From positions 133,623 through 197,622 of the forward strand of contig NZ_WJBI01000005.1 of the NCBI RefSeq assembly GCF_020804225.1: 64,000 bases of DNA. The letters run 5' to 3'. The translations under genes and the position numbers were made by a program. Numbering within the stretch: position 1 is the first letter of the stretch; each line of letters opens with the position of its first letter. Positions 48,096 through 56,994 of the stretch are shown piece after piece. The notes beneath the pieces are model-generated. The model had not been told where the DNA came from. It searched no databases and saw only the letters and a list, made by a program, of their open reading frames with translations. The DNA comes from Methanosarcina sp. DH2 (lineage in GTDB: Archaea > Halobacteriota > Methanosarcinia > Methanosarcinales > Methanosarcinaceae).

Positions 48096-48173
48096 ATTTC
48101 CGTTCCCCTCTCAATGTCGGTAGAATAGAAGCAAAACAGGCAATTAAAAACCCTGATTATAGCTCCCAACCAA

Positions 48174-48187
48174 CAGTTTTTATAATC
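48174..48187 (-). promoter_or_regulatory. Probable TATA box of fprA
   Basis: On the minus strand the sequence reads GATTATAAAAACTG, an archaeal TATA-like box about 85 bases upstream of the fprA ATG. This would give a leader of about 60 bases. Confidence 0.45.
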
Positions 48188-48407
48188 TGTCTATATGTAT
48201 TCGTCCAATATATGTATTAGGTACGTTTCTAAAAATGGTGTTTAAGCAACACGAAACGTATAGCCTGCCGATTTCATTTTTTAGCGTACTACTCCTACGG
48301 AGCACAGGGTGAAAAGAAAAGTTTATATAGACAGCAGTAAGTTATCTTCTTCCTAGCAGGCTAGAATTCACAAATTTATGACTAATGTGGGAACAAGAGA
48401 GCCTGAA

Positions 48408-48448
48408 AATATTCGGTATTGAAATGAGGCTTTGAATACTCGAATATT
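48408..48448 (+). promoter_or_regulatory. Inverted repeat in the glutamine synthetase upstream region
   Basis: AATATTCG (48408-48415) and CGAATATT (48441-48448) are exact complements 25 bases apart, ending 24 bases before the ATG. It could be an operator pair or a leader hairpin near the ribosome-binding site AAGGGAT. It does not match the NrpR operator patterns I know. Confidence 0.45.
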
Positions 48449-48472
48449 ACAACCAAAAAAGAAGGGATACTT

Positions 48473-49993
48473 ATGAAAACATCATCTATAGAACTTAATC
48501 CGAACAAACTGGTACAGTACCTCAATAAACCAGCAAGCGAATTCACCAAAGAGGACATTATAAAATTCATCAAGGAAAACGGTATTAAGATGCTCAATTT
48601 CCGCTATGTTGGCGGAGATGGAAGACTTAAAGCCCTCACCTTCGTGATCAGAGACGAAGAACACCTTGACAACTTACTTTCCGCTGGTGAGAGAGTCGAT
48701 GGATCAAGCCTTTTTACGTACATTGAGGCAGACTCAAGCGACCTCTACGTCCTCCCTAAATACAGGACTGCCTTCATAAATCCTTTTGAAGAAATCCCCA
48801 CTCTGGATATCCTCTGTTCCTACTTCGACAAGGACGGAACCCCCCTCAAAAGCGCATCTGAAACCGTCATGAAGAAGGCTACCCAGACTCTTACCGAGAA
48901 GACAGGCTACGAGCTCCAGGCAATGGGCGAACTCGAATACTACATTATCGCCAATAAAGATGAAGTCAACATGAATTTCCCGGCTGTTGACCAGAGAGGA
49001 TATCACGAATCTAATCCCTTTACCAAATTCGATCAGCTCAGGAAGGAAGCAATGATGTACGTTTCCGAAGCTGGCGGAAAAATCAAATACGGGCACTCTG
49101 AAGTCGGGAACTTCACTGATGACAAGTACTACTACGAGCAAAACGAAATCGAATTCGAGACTGACACACCTGAAAACAGTGTAGACAGTCTGCTTATTGC
49201 AAAATGGATGCTCAGGATGCTTGCTGACCAGTACGGTGTAATTGTTAGCTTTGCCCCTAAGATCACTGTCGGAAAAGCCGGAAGCGGGCTGCACGTCCAT
49301 ATGAAGCTCCTGAAAGACGGAAAGAGCGTTATGGTCGAGAACGGTAATGTCAGTGATATTGCAAAGCGTGCAATGGCTGGTCTCCTTGATATTGCATCCG
49401 GAATTACTGCCTTTGGAAACAGGATCCCAACATCCTACCTGCGCCTTGTTCCTCATCAGGAAGCTCCTACCAACATCTGCTGGGGAGACAGGAACCGCTC
49501 TGCTCTGGTCCGTGTGCCCCTTGGCTGGTTCGCTGAAGAATCCAGCAGAATGATAGCCACTGCAAATCCGAATTACAGTGATGAGTTCAAGAGCCACAGC
49601 TACAAATCTACCTTCGAATTCCGTGCTGCAGACCCTTCGGCTGATCTTTACCTTCTCCTTGCAGCCTTTGCTGTAGGTATCCGCCACGGGTTTGAAATGG
49701 CCAACGCTCTTGAGGTTGCAAAGGACCTCTACATCGGTGTCAACATTTTCAAGGAAGAGCACAAGGACAGGCTCGCCCAGCTTGAACACCTTCCTGCTTC
49801 CTGCTACGAGTCCGCTCAGGCCCTGAAGAAACTGAAGGATGTTTTCATAGAGTACGATGTTTTCACCGAAGGTATGATTAACGACACCGTAAAATACCTT
49901 GAAGGTCTTGACGACAACAAACTCAGTGAGAGACTCTACGGCAAGAACGAAGAAATCAGGAAACTTGTGAACTCTTACATCCACGTCGGATGA
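48473..49993 (+). CDS. glnA: Glutamine synthetase family protein (long, divergent)
   Basis: The 506-residue protein has GS signatures in order: an N-terminal beta-grasp domain (INFRYV-like, RYVGGDGRLKALTFVIRD), ELEYYII, EVGNFTDDKYYYEQNEIEFE, the GSGLHVHMKL motif, the NRSALVRVP substrate/ATP loop (WGDRNRSALVRVPLG) and STFEFRAADPSADLYLLLAA. It makes glutamine from glutamate, ammonia and ATP, or is a related gamma-glutamyl ligase. It is about 60 residues longer than the usual archaeal GlnA (~445), and GSGLHVH replaces GSGMHCH. It may therefore be the second, specialised GlnA of Methanosarcina. Single gene with its own terminator. Confidence 0.8.
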   Translation: MKTSSIELNPNKLVQYLNKPASEFTKEDIIKFIKENGIKMLNFRYVGGDGRLKALTFVIRDEEHLDNLLSAGERVDGSSLFTYIEADSSDLYVLPKYRTAFINPFEEIPTLDILCSYFDKDGTPLKSASETVMKKATQTLTEKTGYELQAMGELEYYIIANKDEVNMNFPAVDQRGYHESNPFTKFDQLRKEAMMYVSEAGGKIKYGHSEVGNFTDDKYYYEQNEIEFETDTPENSVDSLLIAKWMLRMLADQYGVIVSFAPKITVGKAGSGLHVHMKLLKDGKSVMVENGNVSDIAKRAMAGLLDIASGITAFGNRIPTSYLRLVPHQEAPTNICWGDRNRSALVRVPLGWFAEESSRMIATANPNYSDEFKSHSYKSTFEFRAADPSADLYLLLAAFAVGIRHGFEMANALEVAKDLYIGVNIFKEEHKDRLAQLEHLPASCYESAQALKKLKDVFIEYDVFTEGMINDTVKYLEGLDDNKLSERLYGKNEEIRKLVNSYIHVG

Positions 49994-50047
49994 TATCGTA
50001 ACGACTTTAAACAACTCTTTTTTTCTTTTTTCCTACCGGAAAAAAAC

Positions 50048-50082
50048 GCAGGGTCTCCTGCTCTCAGAGGACGAGGCCCTGC
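50048..50082 (+). terminator. Terminator hairpin of the glutamine synthetase gene
   Basis: GCAGGG (50048-50053) pairs with CCCTGC (50077-50082), with further CTC/GAG pairing inside, followed by AAAAAACGAATTTTTTCC. It begins 55 bases after the stop. Confidence 0.6.
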
Positions 50083-50489
50083 AAAAAACGAATTTTTTCC
50101 TTAATTTTGCAATTTTTCTAACATGTTGATGGTATTTGAGATTCTGCCCGAAACACAAAAAGAGATCCGATGATATTTTGGCTAAAAGAAAACAGCTGCT
50201 GGGTTGAGAATTCCCTAACTCAGACCGGGACGATCTTAAATAGTTTCCCAAACTGTTCCTGAACTAAAACCAAACCAACCGGAATTAACCTTATTGAATC
50301 GTCGTTTTTGTCTCGAAAGAAATCCGGTTTTCCTTGAATAAAAATTAGAAAGATGAGCAGGAAGTAAAAAGGATAAATCAAAACAGCAGATAACTGCCAC
50401 TATACTGCAAAAATTGAACGGGATGAACAGGTCGAGATATCATACCTGCACAGCACTGAATACTCCCTGACTTGATCACTTATCCTTGA
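50083..50489. other. Intergenic, no gene recognised
   Basis: Between the glutamine synthetase terminator and the YbjQ-like stop; nothing supported. Confidence 0.45.
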
Positions 50490-50813
50490 TTATTCCTTAT
50501 TCCTTATCTTAACAGCTGTTCCGTATGCAAGTATCTCGGCTGCCCCTGCCATTACCATGGAAGTCATGAACCTTACATTTACCACGGCATCAGCCCTCAT
50601 CTTCTCGGCATCCTCCACCATACGGTTGATTGCCTTCTCCCTTGCTTCTTCAAGCATCTCGGAGTATTCTGTCAGTTCGCCCCCTACGACACTGCGCAGC
50701 CCTGACATGATATCCTTGCCAATATGCTTGGCCTGAATAGTACTGCCGCGAGCCATTCCAAGGGTTTGTGTAATCTCCTTTCCTGCTATTGTATCCGTGG
50801 TTGCAATTATCAT
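50490..50813 (-). CDS. YbjQ/UPF0145 family protein
   Basis: The 107-residue protein matches the YbjQ fold: TTDTIAGKEITQTLGMARGS, a central VVGGELTEYSEMLEEAREKA, and ADAVVNVRFMTS with a YGTAVKI end. The family is called heavy-metal-binding on structural grounds and forms pentamers; its function is not settled. It starts 8 bases after the small membrane protein upstream, with a GGTGA site before the ATG, so the two are co-transcribed. Confidence 0.88.
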   Translation of the reverse strand: MIIATTDTIAGKEITQTLGMARGSTIQAKHIGKDIMSGLRSVVGGELTEYSEMLEEAREKAINRMVEDAEKMRADAVVNVRFMTSMVMAGAAEILAYGTAVKIRNKE

Positions 50814-50821
50814 GTTCTCAC

Positions 50822-51043
50822 CTAGTATTTTCTTTCAGTTTCTTTATCCTCAACACTCAATTTTTCCTTTATTAAAATCAATAAAACTATTGCTATACCT
50901 GCTACAATTGCTCCTATAGACACTTTAAGTACCGGGCTGGACTCCAAGGTGAAAAAGTTATAAAGGCCATATCCCAGCAGCAAGACGAATCCAATGACTG
51001 TCAGTCCAGTGCCAAGACTTTTCAGTGCTATGTTGCTATTCAT
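50822..51043 (-). CDS. Small two-helix membrane protein
   Basis: ATG at 51043 (73 residues) is chosen over the upstream GTG at 51061 because GAGATG precedes it. Two transmembrane helices (LTVIGFVLLLGYGLYNFF and VSIGAIVAGIAIVLLILI) and a charged C-terminus are visible. Its stop lies 8 bases before the YbjQ-like gene, suggesting a membrane partner for it. No family recognised. Confidence 0.65.
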   Translation of the reverse strand: MNSNIALKSLGTGLTVIGFVLLLGYGLYNFFTLESSPVLKVSIGAIVAGIAIVLLILIKEKLSVEDKETERKY

Positions 51044-51061
51044 AAGAACATCTCTAAACAC

Positions 51062-51320
51062 ATTTTTTCAAACAAAACTGGAAATAATCATGAACTCAAG
51101 TTGCTCGAGATATTATATAAGTACAGGATAATATATCACTTTCGTTTATTAATAAATATGTTTCATTCAGGTAACTTTTCCTTTAAGGGATAATGACAGA
51201 ACAGAAAAACCCACAAAAAAGAAAAAGAAGAAAAAAGGAAATTCGAGTTAAGAAAAAGAAGAAAAAAGGAAATTCGAGTTGTTCCAAATTATGAGAACGG
51301 ATCAAAGACTCATTATTTAA
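51062..51320. repeat. Intergenic with a 30-bp direct repeat
   Basis: AGAAAAAGAAGAAAAAAGGA followed by AATTCGAGTT occurs at 51220-51249 and, after one base, again at 51251-51280 without change. Nothing else was seen. Confidence 0.85.
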
Positions 51321-51432
51321 CTATTGCATCGATTCCAAAACAAGCCCCTTGTTCAGTAGTGGGAAATTCGTTGACCTATAGGTCTATTCAAAATTCAGGA
51401 TTGTGAATATACTTTGGAATCACAGTACTATA
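51321..51432. mobile_element. MITE-like element, copy 2 (copy 1 at 24491-24599)
   Basis: Ends CTATTGCATCGATTCC and the complement of ATAGTACTGTGATTCC. The interior follows the same order as copy 1 with many substitutions, so both are old. Confidence 0.6.
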
Positions 51433-51560
51433 ATATTAGCTACTGCAAGAAAATACTTATTACCTTTTGAAACATAGATTGAAGTGGCTGTTTTGTAAGA
51501 TGCTGCGTCATAACCACATCTTCGGAAACTTAGATTGCAAATCAAACGCTTGCTGCGTGG

Positions 51561-52409
51561 ATGTTAACTATGGCTGCTTCATTAGAAAATAAACCCCAAA
51601 ATAGGCCACCTGATGATAGTTGGCGAAATACTTTATATACTATCATATTTGAAGCAGACACACCCGCTGGAAAGCTTTTTGATGAAGTCCTGATCCTTAC
51701 CATCCTGCTGAGTGTTATTGTCGTTATGCTTGATAGCGTACGCAGTATCGAGGCTTTATATGGGAACCTGTTCAATTTTCTGGAATTGGCATTCACGATA
51801 CTATTTACAATAGAGTATTTTTTGCGCTTGATCTGTGTTGGTCGGCCCTCCCGATATGCCAGAAGTTTCTTTGGTATCGTAGATTTGATAGCAATTCTCC
51901 CAACATATTTTAGCCTGCTGTTGCCAGGCAGCGAGTTTCTGCTGGTGATCCGGAGTTTACGGTTACTCAGGATTTTCAGGGTGCTCAAACTTGCCCAGTA
52001 TCTTGGTGAAGCTGATTTATTGATAAAAGCTTTGCGTGCAAGCCGGCGGAAGATAACCCTATTCCTATTTACTGTTTCGAATCTGGTGATAATAATGGGC
52101 TCCCTGATGTACGTTATTGAAGGTACAGATAACGGGTTTACCAGTATACCCAGGAGCATTTACTGGGCAATTATAACACTTACAACCGTAGGATACGGGG
52201 ATATAGTTCCTGAGACGAACCTCGGACAGGCACTGGCGTCAGTTATCATGATAATAGGTTATAGCATCATAGCGGTTCCAACTGGTATTGTCACATCCGA
52301 GATTACATATGCAAGCAGATACTCTAAAGGAAGGGTGTGTCAAAATTGCAGTTTTGAAGGACACGACATCGACGCTAAATTCTGTAAGCGATGCGGAGCA
52401 GAATTATAA
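51561..52409 (+). CDS. Voltage-gated potassium channel with C-terminal zinc ribbon
   Basis: The 282-residue protein is a six-helix Kv-like channel: S1-S3 across residues 40-120, an S4 voltage sensor with Arg at every third position (IRSLRLLRIFRVLKLAQY, 130-147), and the pore with selectivity filter TVGYGD (209-214). S6 ends with the glycine-containing IIGYSIIAVPTGIV. The last 25 residues form a zinc ribbon (CQNCSFEGHDIDAKFCKRCG). A zinc ribbon on a channel could tether it or sense redox or metal. ATG at 51561 or 51570 is possible. Confidence 0.9.
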   Translation: MLTMAASLENKPQNRPPDDSWRNTLYTIIFEADTPAGKLFDEVLILTILLSVIVVMLDSVRSIEALYGNLFNFLELAFTILFTIEYFLRLICVGRPSRYARSFFGIVDLIAILPTYFSLLLPGSEFLLVIRSLRLLRIFRVLKLAQYLGEADLLIKALRASRRKITLFLFTVSNLVIIMGSLMYVIEGTDNGFTSIPRSIYWAIITLTTVGYGDIVPETNLGQALASVIMIIGYSIIAVPTGIVTSEITYASRYSKGRVCQNCSFEGHDIDAKFCKRCGAEL

Positions 52410-52603
52410 GCCTCATTATTTGATTGGTTGACCCGTCTTTTCATAATTTTTTATATGGCGTGGTTGCATTGTTCCAGTCGATTTGTTCTATTTTTGGGGT
52501 TGGTTTTATCTATCTTTACGAATTTTAAAGGCACAACTGTTTCTGTACGAAAGTTCCAGAAAAATTCAGGATAAATTCAGAAGAAAACCGGACTGATCCG
52601 ACA

Positions 52604-53500
52604 ATGACAGATATAAGTAATCCAGAAAATGTGAATAATTCAAAAATCACCATTATCTGTTCTGCCCCTGACCTTGCCAGCCAGAACATCAAAACTCATC
52701 TTTTGAACCTGAGAGAATGGAAAAAACTCGAACTTCCGCCTGAATCCGGATTTTCGGCAGCCCGAGAATCCGCGGATGGAAAATTCAGGCTTGTAGATAT
52801 TGAAGAAATCCACGTTTTTCAGGACGGGCTCGATAGGAAACTGGAGGATGCAGGATTTCCAGCTTCCCTGATAATTTTTGCCTCCAAACACAGGAGTAAA
52901 GAGGAAATCAATTCCCTAACCGTGCACTGTACCGGAAACCCCTCGGATGAAGCAAGGCTCGGAGGCCGCCCCAGGTCTCTTGCTGTTTCCTCCCCTGCTG
53001 CAATGAAATCGATCCTGAGCGAAATGAAACGACTTGCAGGAGAAAAAGGGCTGAAGTACGACGTGACCCTCGAAGTGACCCACCACGGCCCGACAGAACT
53101 CTCAGTACCTTCTATCTATGCGGAGATCGGCAGTACTGAAGTACAGTGGATAGATCCCGAAGCCGGGGAAGTTGCTGCAAAAGCTATTCTTTCAGTCTCC
53201 CTTGAAAAAGTACCTGTAGCCCTTGGTTTCGGAGGCGGGCATTACGCCATGCGCCAGACAGGGCTTTTGCTTGAAACCGCGATCTCTTTTGGACACAACT
53301 TCCCCAAATACCAGTTAGAATTCGTGGACGAAGACCTGATAAGGCAGGCTGTTGAGAAGTCAAAGGCTGAATTTGCTTATTTTGACCGGAAATCCATGAA
53401 AAGCGATGACAGGAACAGAATCTCTGAAATCCTTGAGAAGCTCGGGCTCACAGTCTTAAAAGAATCTGAAATCAGGGAAAAGTACGGGCCTGATAGTTAA
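52604..53500 (+). CDS. dtdA: D-aminoacyl-tRNA deacylase, archaeal type
   Basis: The 298-residue protein has DtdA/GEK1-type motifs: IICSAPDLASQNIK at the N-terminus, IIFASKHRSKEEINSLTVH and CTGNPSDEARLGG, then the zinc-site region LEVTHHGPTELSVPSIYAEI, and ALGFGGGHYAMRQTG with FGHNFPKY. It hydrolyses D-amino acids mischarged on tRNA, a quality-control step. It stands alone, with the DUF3147-like genes downstream in the same direction. Confidence 0.93.
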   Translation: MTDISNPENVNNSKITIICSAPDLASQNIKTHLLNLREWKKLELPPESGFSAARESADGKFRLVDIEEIHVFQDGLDRKLEDAGFPASLIIFASKHRSKEEINSLTVHCTGNPSDEARLGGRPRSLAVSSPAAMKSILSEMKRLAGEKGLKYDVTLEVTHHGPTELSVPSIYAEIGSTEVQWIDPEAGEVAAKAILSVSLEKVPVALGFGGGHYAMRQTGLLLETAISFGHNFPKYQLEFVDEDLIRQAVEKSKAEFAYFDRKSMKSDDRNRISEILEKLGLTVLKESEIREKYGPDS

Positions 53501-53604
53501 TCAGGGGTTTAAAACGGCTCATTTCTCCAAAAATGTGTGTAAAAGATGTTCCATATGTGCGCTGTCATAGATAGAAGGCGTTTCAGTATACAGGTCGGCA
53601 AGTA

Positions 53605-53967
53605 ATGTTCAGCATTAATATCTCTCCAATTCTCCTCCGTTTCCTTTTTGGCGGGAGTACAGTTGTAGCTTCCACACTGATTGCGCGGAGTTTCGGGGGT
53701 AGGCTTGGAGGAATTTTTGCAGCTTTTCCCGCAGTTTATCTTGCAGCAGTTGTAGGCCTGGGGACGGAGTACGAAGGCAGTGAATTGATTCTTGTTTCCG
53801 AACAGCTTTCGAAAGGTGTACTTGTGGGAATGGCGGCAGATATCTGCTGTGCCCTTGCAGCCAGCTACCTTATCCTTAAATACGGATGGAAAATAGGCCT
53901 TATCCTCTCCCTTCTTTTCTGGGCTATGCTTGCCCCTCTTATTTACATTACATGGTTCGGATTCTGA
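53605..53967 (+). CDS. DUF3147-like small membrane protein 1
   Basis: The 120-residue protein has about four transmembrane helices and the phrase LLRFLFGGSTVVASTLIARS followed by GIFAAFPAVYLAAV. The next gene has a matching pattern (VRFLFGGTAVAAC…GIFAAFPALMSAAV), so the two are tandem paralogues. The family occurs as small membrane-protein pairs; no biochemical role is established. Confidence 0.78.
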   Translation: MFSINISPILLRFLFGGSTVVASTLIARSFGGRLGGIFAAFPAVYLAAVVGLGTEYEGSELILVSEQLSKGVLVGMAADICCALAASYLILKYGWKIGLILSLLFWAMLAPLIYITWFGF

Positions 53968-54047
53968 AGAATATAGAAACCGTAGCTTAAAAAAAGCGAT
54001 GACAGATAAAACTAAAATAAAAATAGAAGGTGAAAACCAGATTTATC

Positions 54048-54431
54048 ATGAGTTTTTTAATGAAACTGGATATCCGGGACCTTGGCGTAAGGTTTCTTTT
54101 TGGGGGCACGGCTGTTGCTGCCTGTTATATCCTGCTTCAACACCTTCCCTCAAAGTCCTTTGCAGGGATTTTTGCCGCTTTTCCGGCATTGATGTCTGCA
54201 GCCGTAATAATGGCAGAGCACTTCGGAACCTCTGAGCAGGCGGCAGACATTGCACTGGGAGCCAGTGCAGGGATGCTGGGCTGTACAGTCTGCATGTTCA
54301 CTGCAATTTTTTGCATGGAACATCTGAATAAGTGGGGTTTATCCATGGCGATCGCCCTGTCAGTCTGGTTTTTCAGCTCATATGCAGCGATCATGCTGAT
54401 GCAGGGGATTATTGAAAAAAGAAAAAGATAG
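54048..54431 (+). CDS. DUF3147-like small membrane protein 2
   Basis: The paralogue of the preceding gene, about 127 residues from ATG at 54048. GTG at 54030 and ATG at 54060 are alternatives. The ribosome-binding motif GAAGGTG (54026-54032) is 15 bases before 54048, so the exact start is uncertain. Four hydrophobic segments are visible. The gap between the pair is 80 bases; the proteins may form a heterodimer. Confidence 0.72.
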   Translation: MSFLMKLDIRDLGVRFLFGGTAVAACYILLQHLPSKSFAGIFAAFPALMSAAVIMAEHFGTSEQAADIALGASAGMLGCTVCMFTAIFCMEHLNKWGLSMAIALSVWFFSSYAAIMLMQGIIEKRKR

Positions 54432-54520
54432 AGAAACAGCAGGGAAAAAACATTTTAAAGATTCAAGCTTCAAAAAAGCCTCAGAAGTTATGCTTCTAGC
54501 CCTATCTTTAACATTCGTTT

Positions 54521-54565
54521 TTTATTTTATTTTATTTTATTTTATTTTATTTTATTTTATTTTGG
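54521..54565. repeat. TTTTA pentanucleotide microsatellite
   Basis: TTTTA is repeated eight to nine times without interruption, just downstream of the second DUF3147-like gene. Confidence 0.92.
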
Positions 54566-54613
54566 CTTTCTATTTACCTTTATTTTTTCTTTTTATGCGC
54601 CCTGTTGCTTTAC

Positions 54614-54775
54614 TTATTGTTTCATTTTCATTGGTTCTCCGCAACAAGTTATATTGCCGGTACAGCAGGCATCTGTAGCGCAGCAGGCTTCCCCACATGC
54701 GTTTACTACCTTAAGTTCGAACCCGCATCCTTCACAAATAAGAACCTGACCCTCTTTCAATTCGCTGCAGTTCAT
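54614..54775 (-). CDS. 53-residue Cys-rich desulforedoxin-like protein
   Basis: A short gene with ATG at 54775 and a strong GAGGTGA ribosome-binding site 6 bases upstream. The protein has ten Cys residues. ICEGCGFELKVVN near the start and ITCCGEPMKMKQ at the end match the C-x2-C…C-C-G-x-P-M-K frame of desulforedoxin and desulfoferrodoxin N-terminal domains. Those bind one iron or zinc. An extra insert of ~15 residues carries six further Cys (ACGEACCATDACCTG). It may be a small metal or redox carrier. It stands downstream of, and convergent with, the DUF3147-like pair. Confidence 0.72.
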   Translation of the reverse strand: MNCSELKEGQVLICEGCGFELKVVNACGEACCATDACCTGNITCCGEPMKMKQ

Positions 54776-54799
54776 TTTATGTCACCTCAATTTGCTTGA

Positions 54800-55035
54800 T
54801 AGAAAAAGTATGTAACTCAGGTTCAAACTGCTTTTGAAACAATGATTCTGAATATTGTTCCATAAAGGATGTTATTCCATAATGAATATTTTCCATCATG
54901 AGTATTGTTCTATATCCTGAAAAATTTCTATTAACCTGAATTTAAAGAAAGAATCTGTATCTAAAGGAAAAAGGGAAGAGAAAAGAGGAAAGGAGCAGGA
55001 GTCAAACTTCTGTCTTCATCTCAGCGTGCCCGATT
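54800..55035. other. Intergenic, promoter side of the Cys-rich gene
   Basis: Contains repeated ATTGTTC-ATA blocks near 54850-54915. No gene recognised. Confidence 0.4.
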
Positions 55036-56442
55036 TTATTCGAACCCGCCGGGAACTGCCATTTCTGACCCTGTGCCGACTCCTGAAGGGACTGCACGTT
55101 CTTTAAAAGTCCTGTACACTCTGAAAAGCAGCAGTCCGGAAAGCAAAAATGCCAGAAAATCTGAGATCGGATAAGCTGCCCAGACTCCATCCAGACCATA
55201 AAAACCGGGAAGGATGACAACAAGGGGGATCAGGAAAAGGAGTTGCCGGCTAAGGGAGAGAATGAAAGAGGGCCTGGCTTTACCCAGAGCCTGGAAAAGG
55301 GTCATTGCGACTACATTCAGACCTATCAAAGGCATCCCAAGTAGCATAATTAATACAGCCCTTTTTCCAACTATAAGGTATTCTGGATCAGCACTGAAAA
55401 GCCCGAGAAGTTGCTCTGTGAAGAGATTAACGACAATCAAGCCAAGGAGCCCGAAGGTCGTTGTCACTATAAGAGATAATTTTACGGCTTCGGCTATCCT
55501 TCCGAACTGCCTTGCTCCGTAATTATACCCTACAATTGGCTGCAGGCCAAATGCCATACCCAGGAGAGGCAGGAAGATGAAGGAATTAATCTTTATTATA
55601 ATGCCAAAAACAGCAATTGCTACATCTCCTCCATAGCTTGCAAGGGCATTATACACAAAGATCATCATGATACTGCTCGAGGCCTGCATAACAAAAGATC
55701 CGAGCCCTATAGCTCCTATTTCTTTTATAATGCCAGCATCCGGTTTCAAGTTTCTGGATTTGAAGTGCACAGCTCCTTTTCCTTTAAGGCAGTACTGCAG
55801 AAGCCAGACCGAACTCACTGCCTGGGACAGTACAGTTGCAATTGCAGCTCCCTTCACACCCATTCCAAATCCGAAGATAAAAAGCGGGTCAAGAAGGATA
55901 TTGATAACAGCTCCTATCAGCATGGCATTCATGGCAAGGCGGGCATTCCCTTCGGCTCTGACGATGTGCTGGACCGAGACTCCGAAGACGAAGAAAAGCC
56001 CTCCTGCAATTATATATTCAAGATATTCCCTGGCATAGGGCAGGATTCCGGGAGTAGCCCCGAAGATTTCCAGAATAACGTCGAGGTAAAGAAGGCAGGG
56101 AACTGCAATAAGTATGCTGAGTATCAGGCTCAGGGAAAAAACATTTCCGAGAGTTCTCTCGGCCTTTTCGATTTCTCGAGCTCCAAGGGCGCGTGAGATG
56201 ATAGAAGAGCCTCCTGTCCCGAGAACAATTCCAAAAGCCATGATTATCATCTGGATTGGAAAAGCTATCGAAAGCCCGCCTATGGCCTGGACACTTTCTG
56301 TCCCATATGCCCTTCCTACAAAAAGGGTGTCCACAACATTATAGAGAGCCTGTACCAGCATTCCGATGATTACTGGGGTTGAAAGTTTGAACAGGAGCTT
56401 TTTTATACTCTCTTTTCCCAGAAATTCACTTTTTTCTTCCAT
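55036..56442 (-). CDS. MATE-family multidrug/cation efflux transporter
   Basis: The 468-residue protein has twelve transmembrane helices in two homologous halves, with PVIIGMLVQALYNVVDTLFV in helix 1 and QPIVGYNYGARQFGR after helix 7. These are typical of MATE antiporters, which export organic cations or drugs with H+ or Na+. It begins 23 bases after the MarR-type gene and is surely in its operon, so the regulator probably controls efflux in response to a ligand. Confidence 0.92.
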   Translation of the reverse strand: MEEKSEFLGKESIKKLLFKLSTPVIIGMLVQALYNVVDTLFVGRAYGTESVQAIGGLSIAFPIQMIIMAFGIVLGTGGSSIISRALGAREIEKAERTLGNVFSLSLILSILIAVPCLLYLDVILEIFGATPGILPYAREYLEYIIAGGLFFVFGVSVQHIVRAEGNARLAMNAMLIGAVINILLDPLFIFGFGMGVKGAAIATVLSQAVSSVWLLQYCLKGKGAVHFKSRNLKPDAGIIKEIGAIGLGSFVMQASSSIMMIFVYNALASYGGDVAIAVFGIIIKINSFIFLPLLGMAFGLQPIVGYNYGARQFGRIAEAVKLSLIVTTTFGLLGLIVVNLFTEQLLGLFSADPEYLIVGKRAVLIMLLGMPLIGLNVVAMTLFQALGKARPSFILSLSRQLLFLIPLVVILPGFYGLDGVWAAYPISDFLAFLLSGLLLFRVYRTFKERAVPSGVGTGSEMAVPGGFE

Positions 56443-56465
56443 ATTCTATGCTTCCGTCTCGTTTA

Positions 56466-56933
56466 TTATTTCACGTCATCCTGCCTATCCGGACACGAAG
56501 GCTCAAATCCGGGTTCAGAGAGCTTAAACGCAGCCTTCTGGACCAGCTGTCTGAAAATTTCCTTTTCTTCCGGTGTGAAATCCGAAAGGAGAGTGTCTAT
56601 AAAAGAAATCAGCTTTTCAAGGATTACTACTCTGATCTCCTTCCCTTTTTCGGTCAGGTAAACCTTGTAAGCCCGGAGGTCACCTCTATCCCTTTGCCTG
56701 TACACGTACCCTTCTTTTTCCAGGCTCTGGATTGCTCTTGTGCTTGTTGCTTTGCTGACTTTCAGGGCTTTTGCAAGGTTATCCTGAGAAATGCCGTCTC
56801 TATGGTATAAAACCATTAAAAAATCAAATTGTCCACTCCCGATCCGGTAAGCTTCGAGTTCCTTTGCCATGTATGCCAGGTGGCTCCGGTATATATGGGC
56901 GATCGGGCCGCAGATCTCTCTTGGATCTTCCAT
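56466..56933 (-). CDS. MarR-family transcriptional regulator of the MATE transporter
   Basis: ATG at 56933 (155 residues) is chosen because the upstream ATG at 57002 lies inside a perfect palindrome and adds a 23-residue tail unlike the family. The protein has a MarR winged helix: DGISQDNLAKALKVSKATST, then RAIQSLEKEGYVYRQRDRGD and RAYKVYLTEKGKE. A helical C-terminal dimer domain follows. It is the first gene of the regulator-efflux operon. The palindromes at 56995-57035 are its likely autoregulatory site. Confidence 0.88.
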   Translation of the reverse strand: MEDPREICGPIAHIYRSHLAYMAKELEAYRIGSGQFDFLMVLYHRDGISQDNLAKALKVSKATSTRAIQSLEKEGYVYRQRDRGDLRAYKVYLTEKGKEIRVVILEKLISFIDTLLSDFTPEEKEIFRQLVQKAAFKLSEPGFEPSCPDRQDDVK

Positions 56934-56994
56934 AATTTTATCCTGAGTTTTTTGTAAAGTTGAGAATTTTTTGAGATAAAGGATGTTTGGGTAT

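Noticed and set aside
48734-50014. A 426-codon open frame on the minus strand opposite glutamine synthetase
   Set aside because: It is the antisense shadow of a clearly conserved gene; its translation is rich in Val/Phe/Cys without any family pattern.
54412-54678. 88-codon frame over the TTTTA microsatellite
   Set aside because: Most of it translates the repeat; the remainder overlaps the better-supported Cys-rich gene on the other strand.
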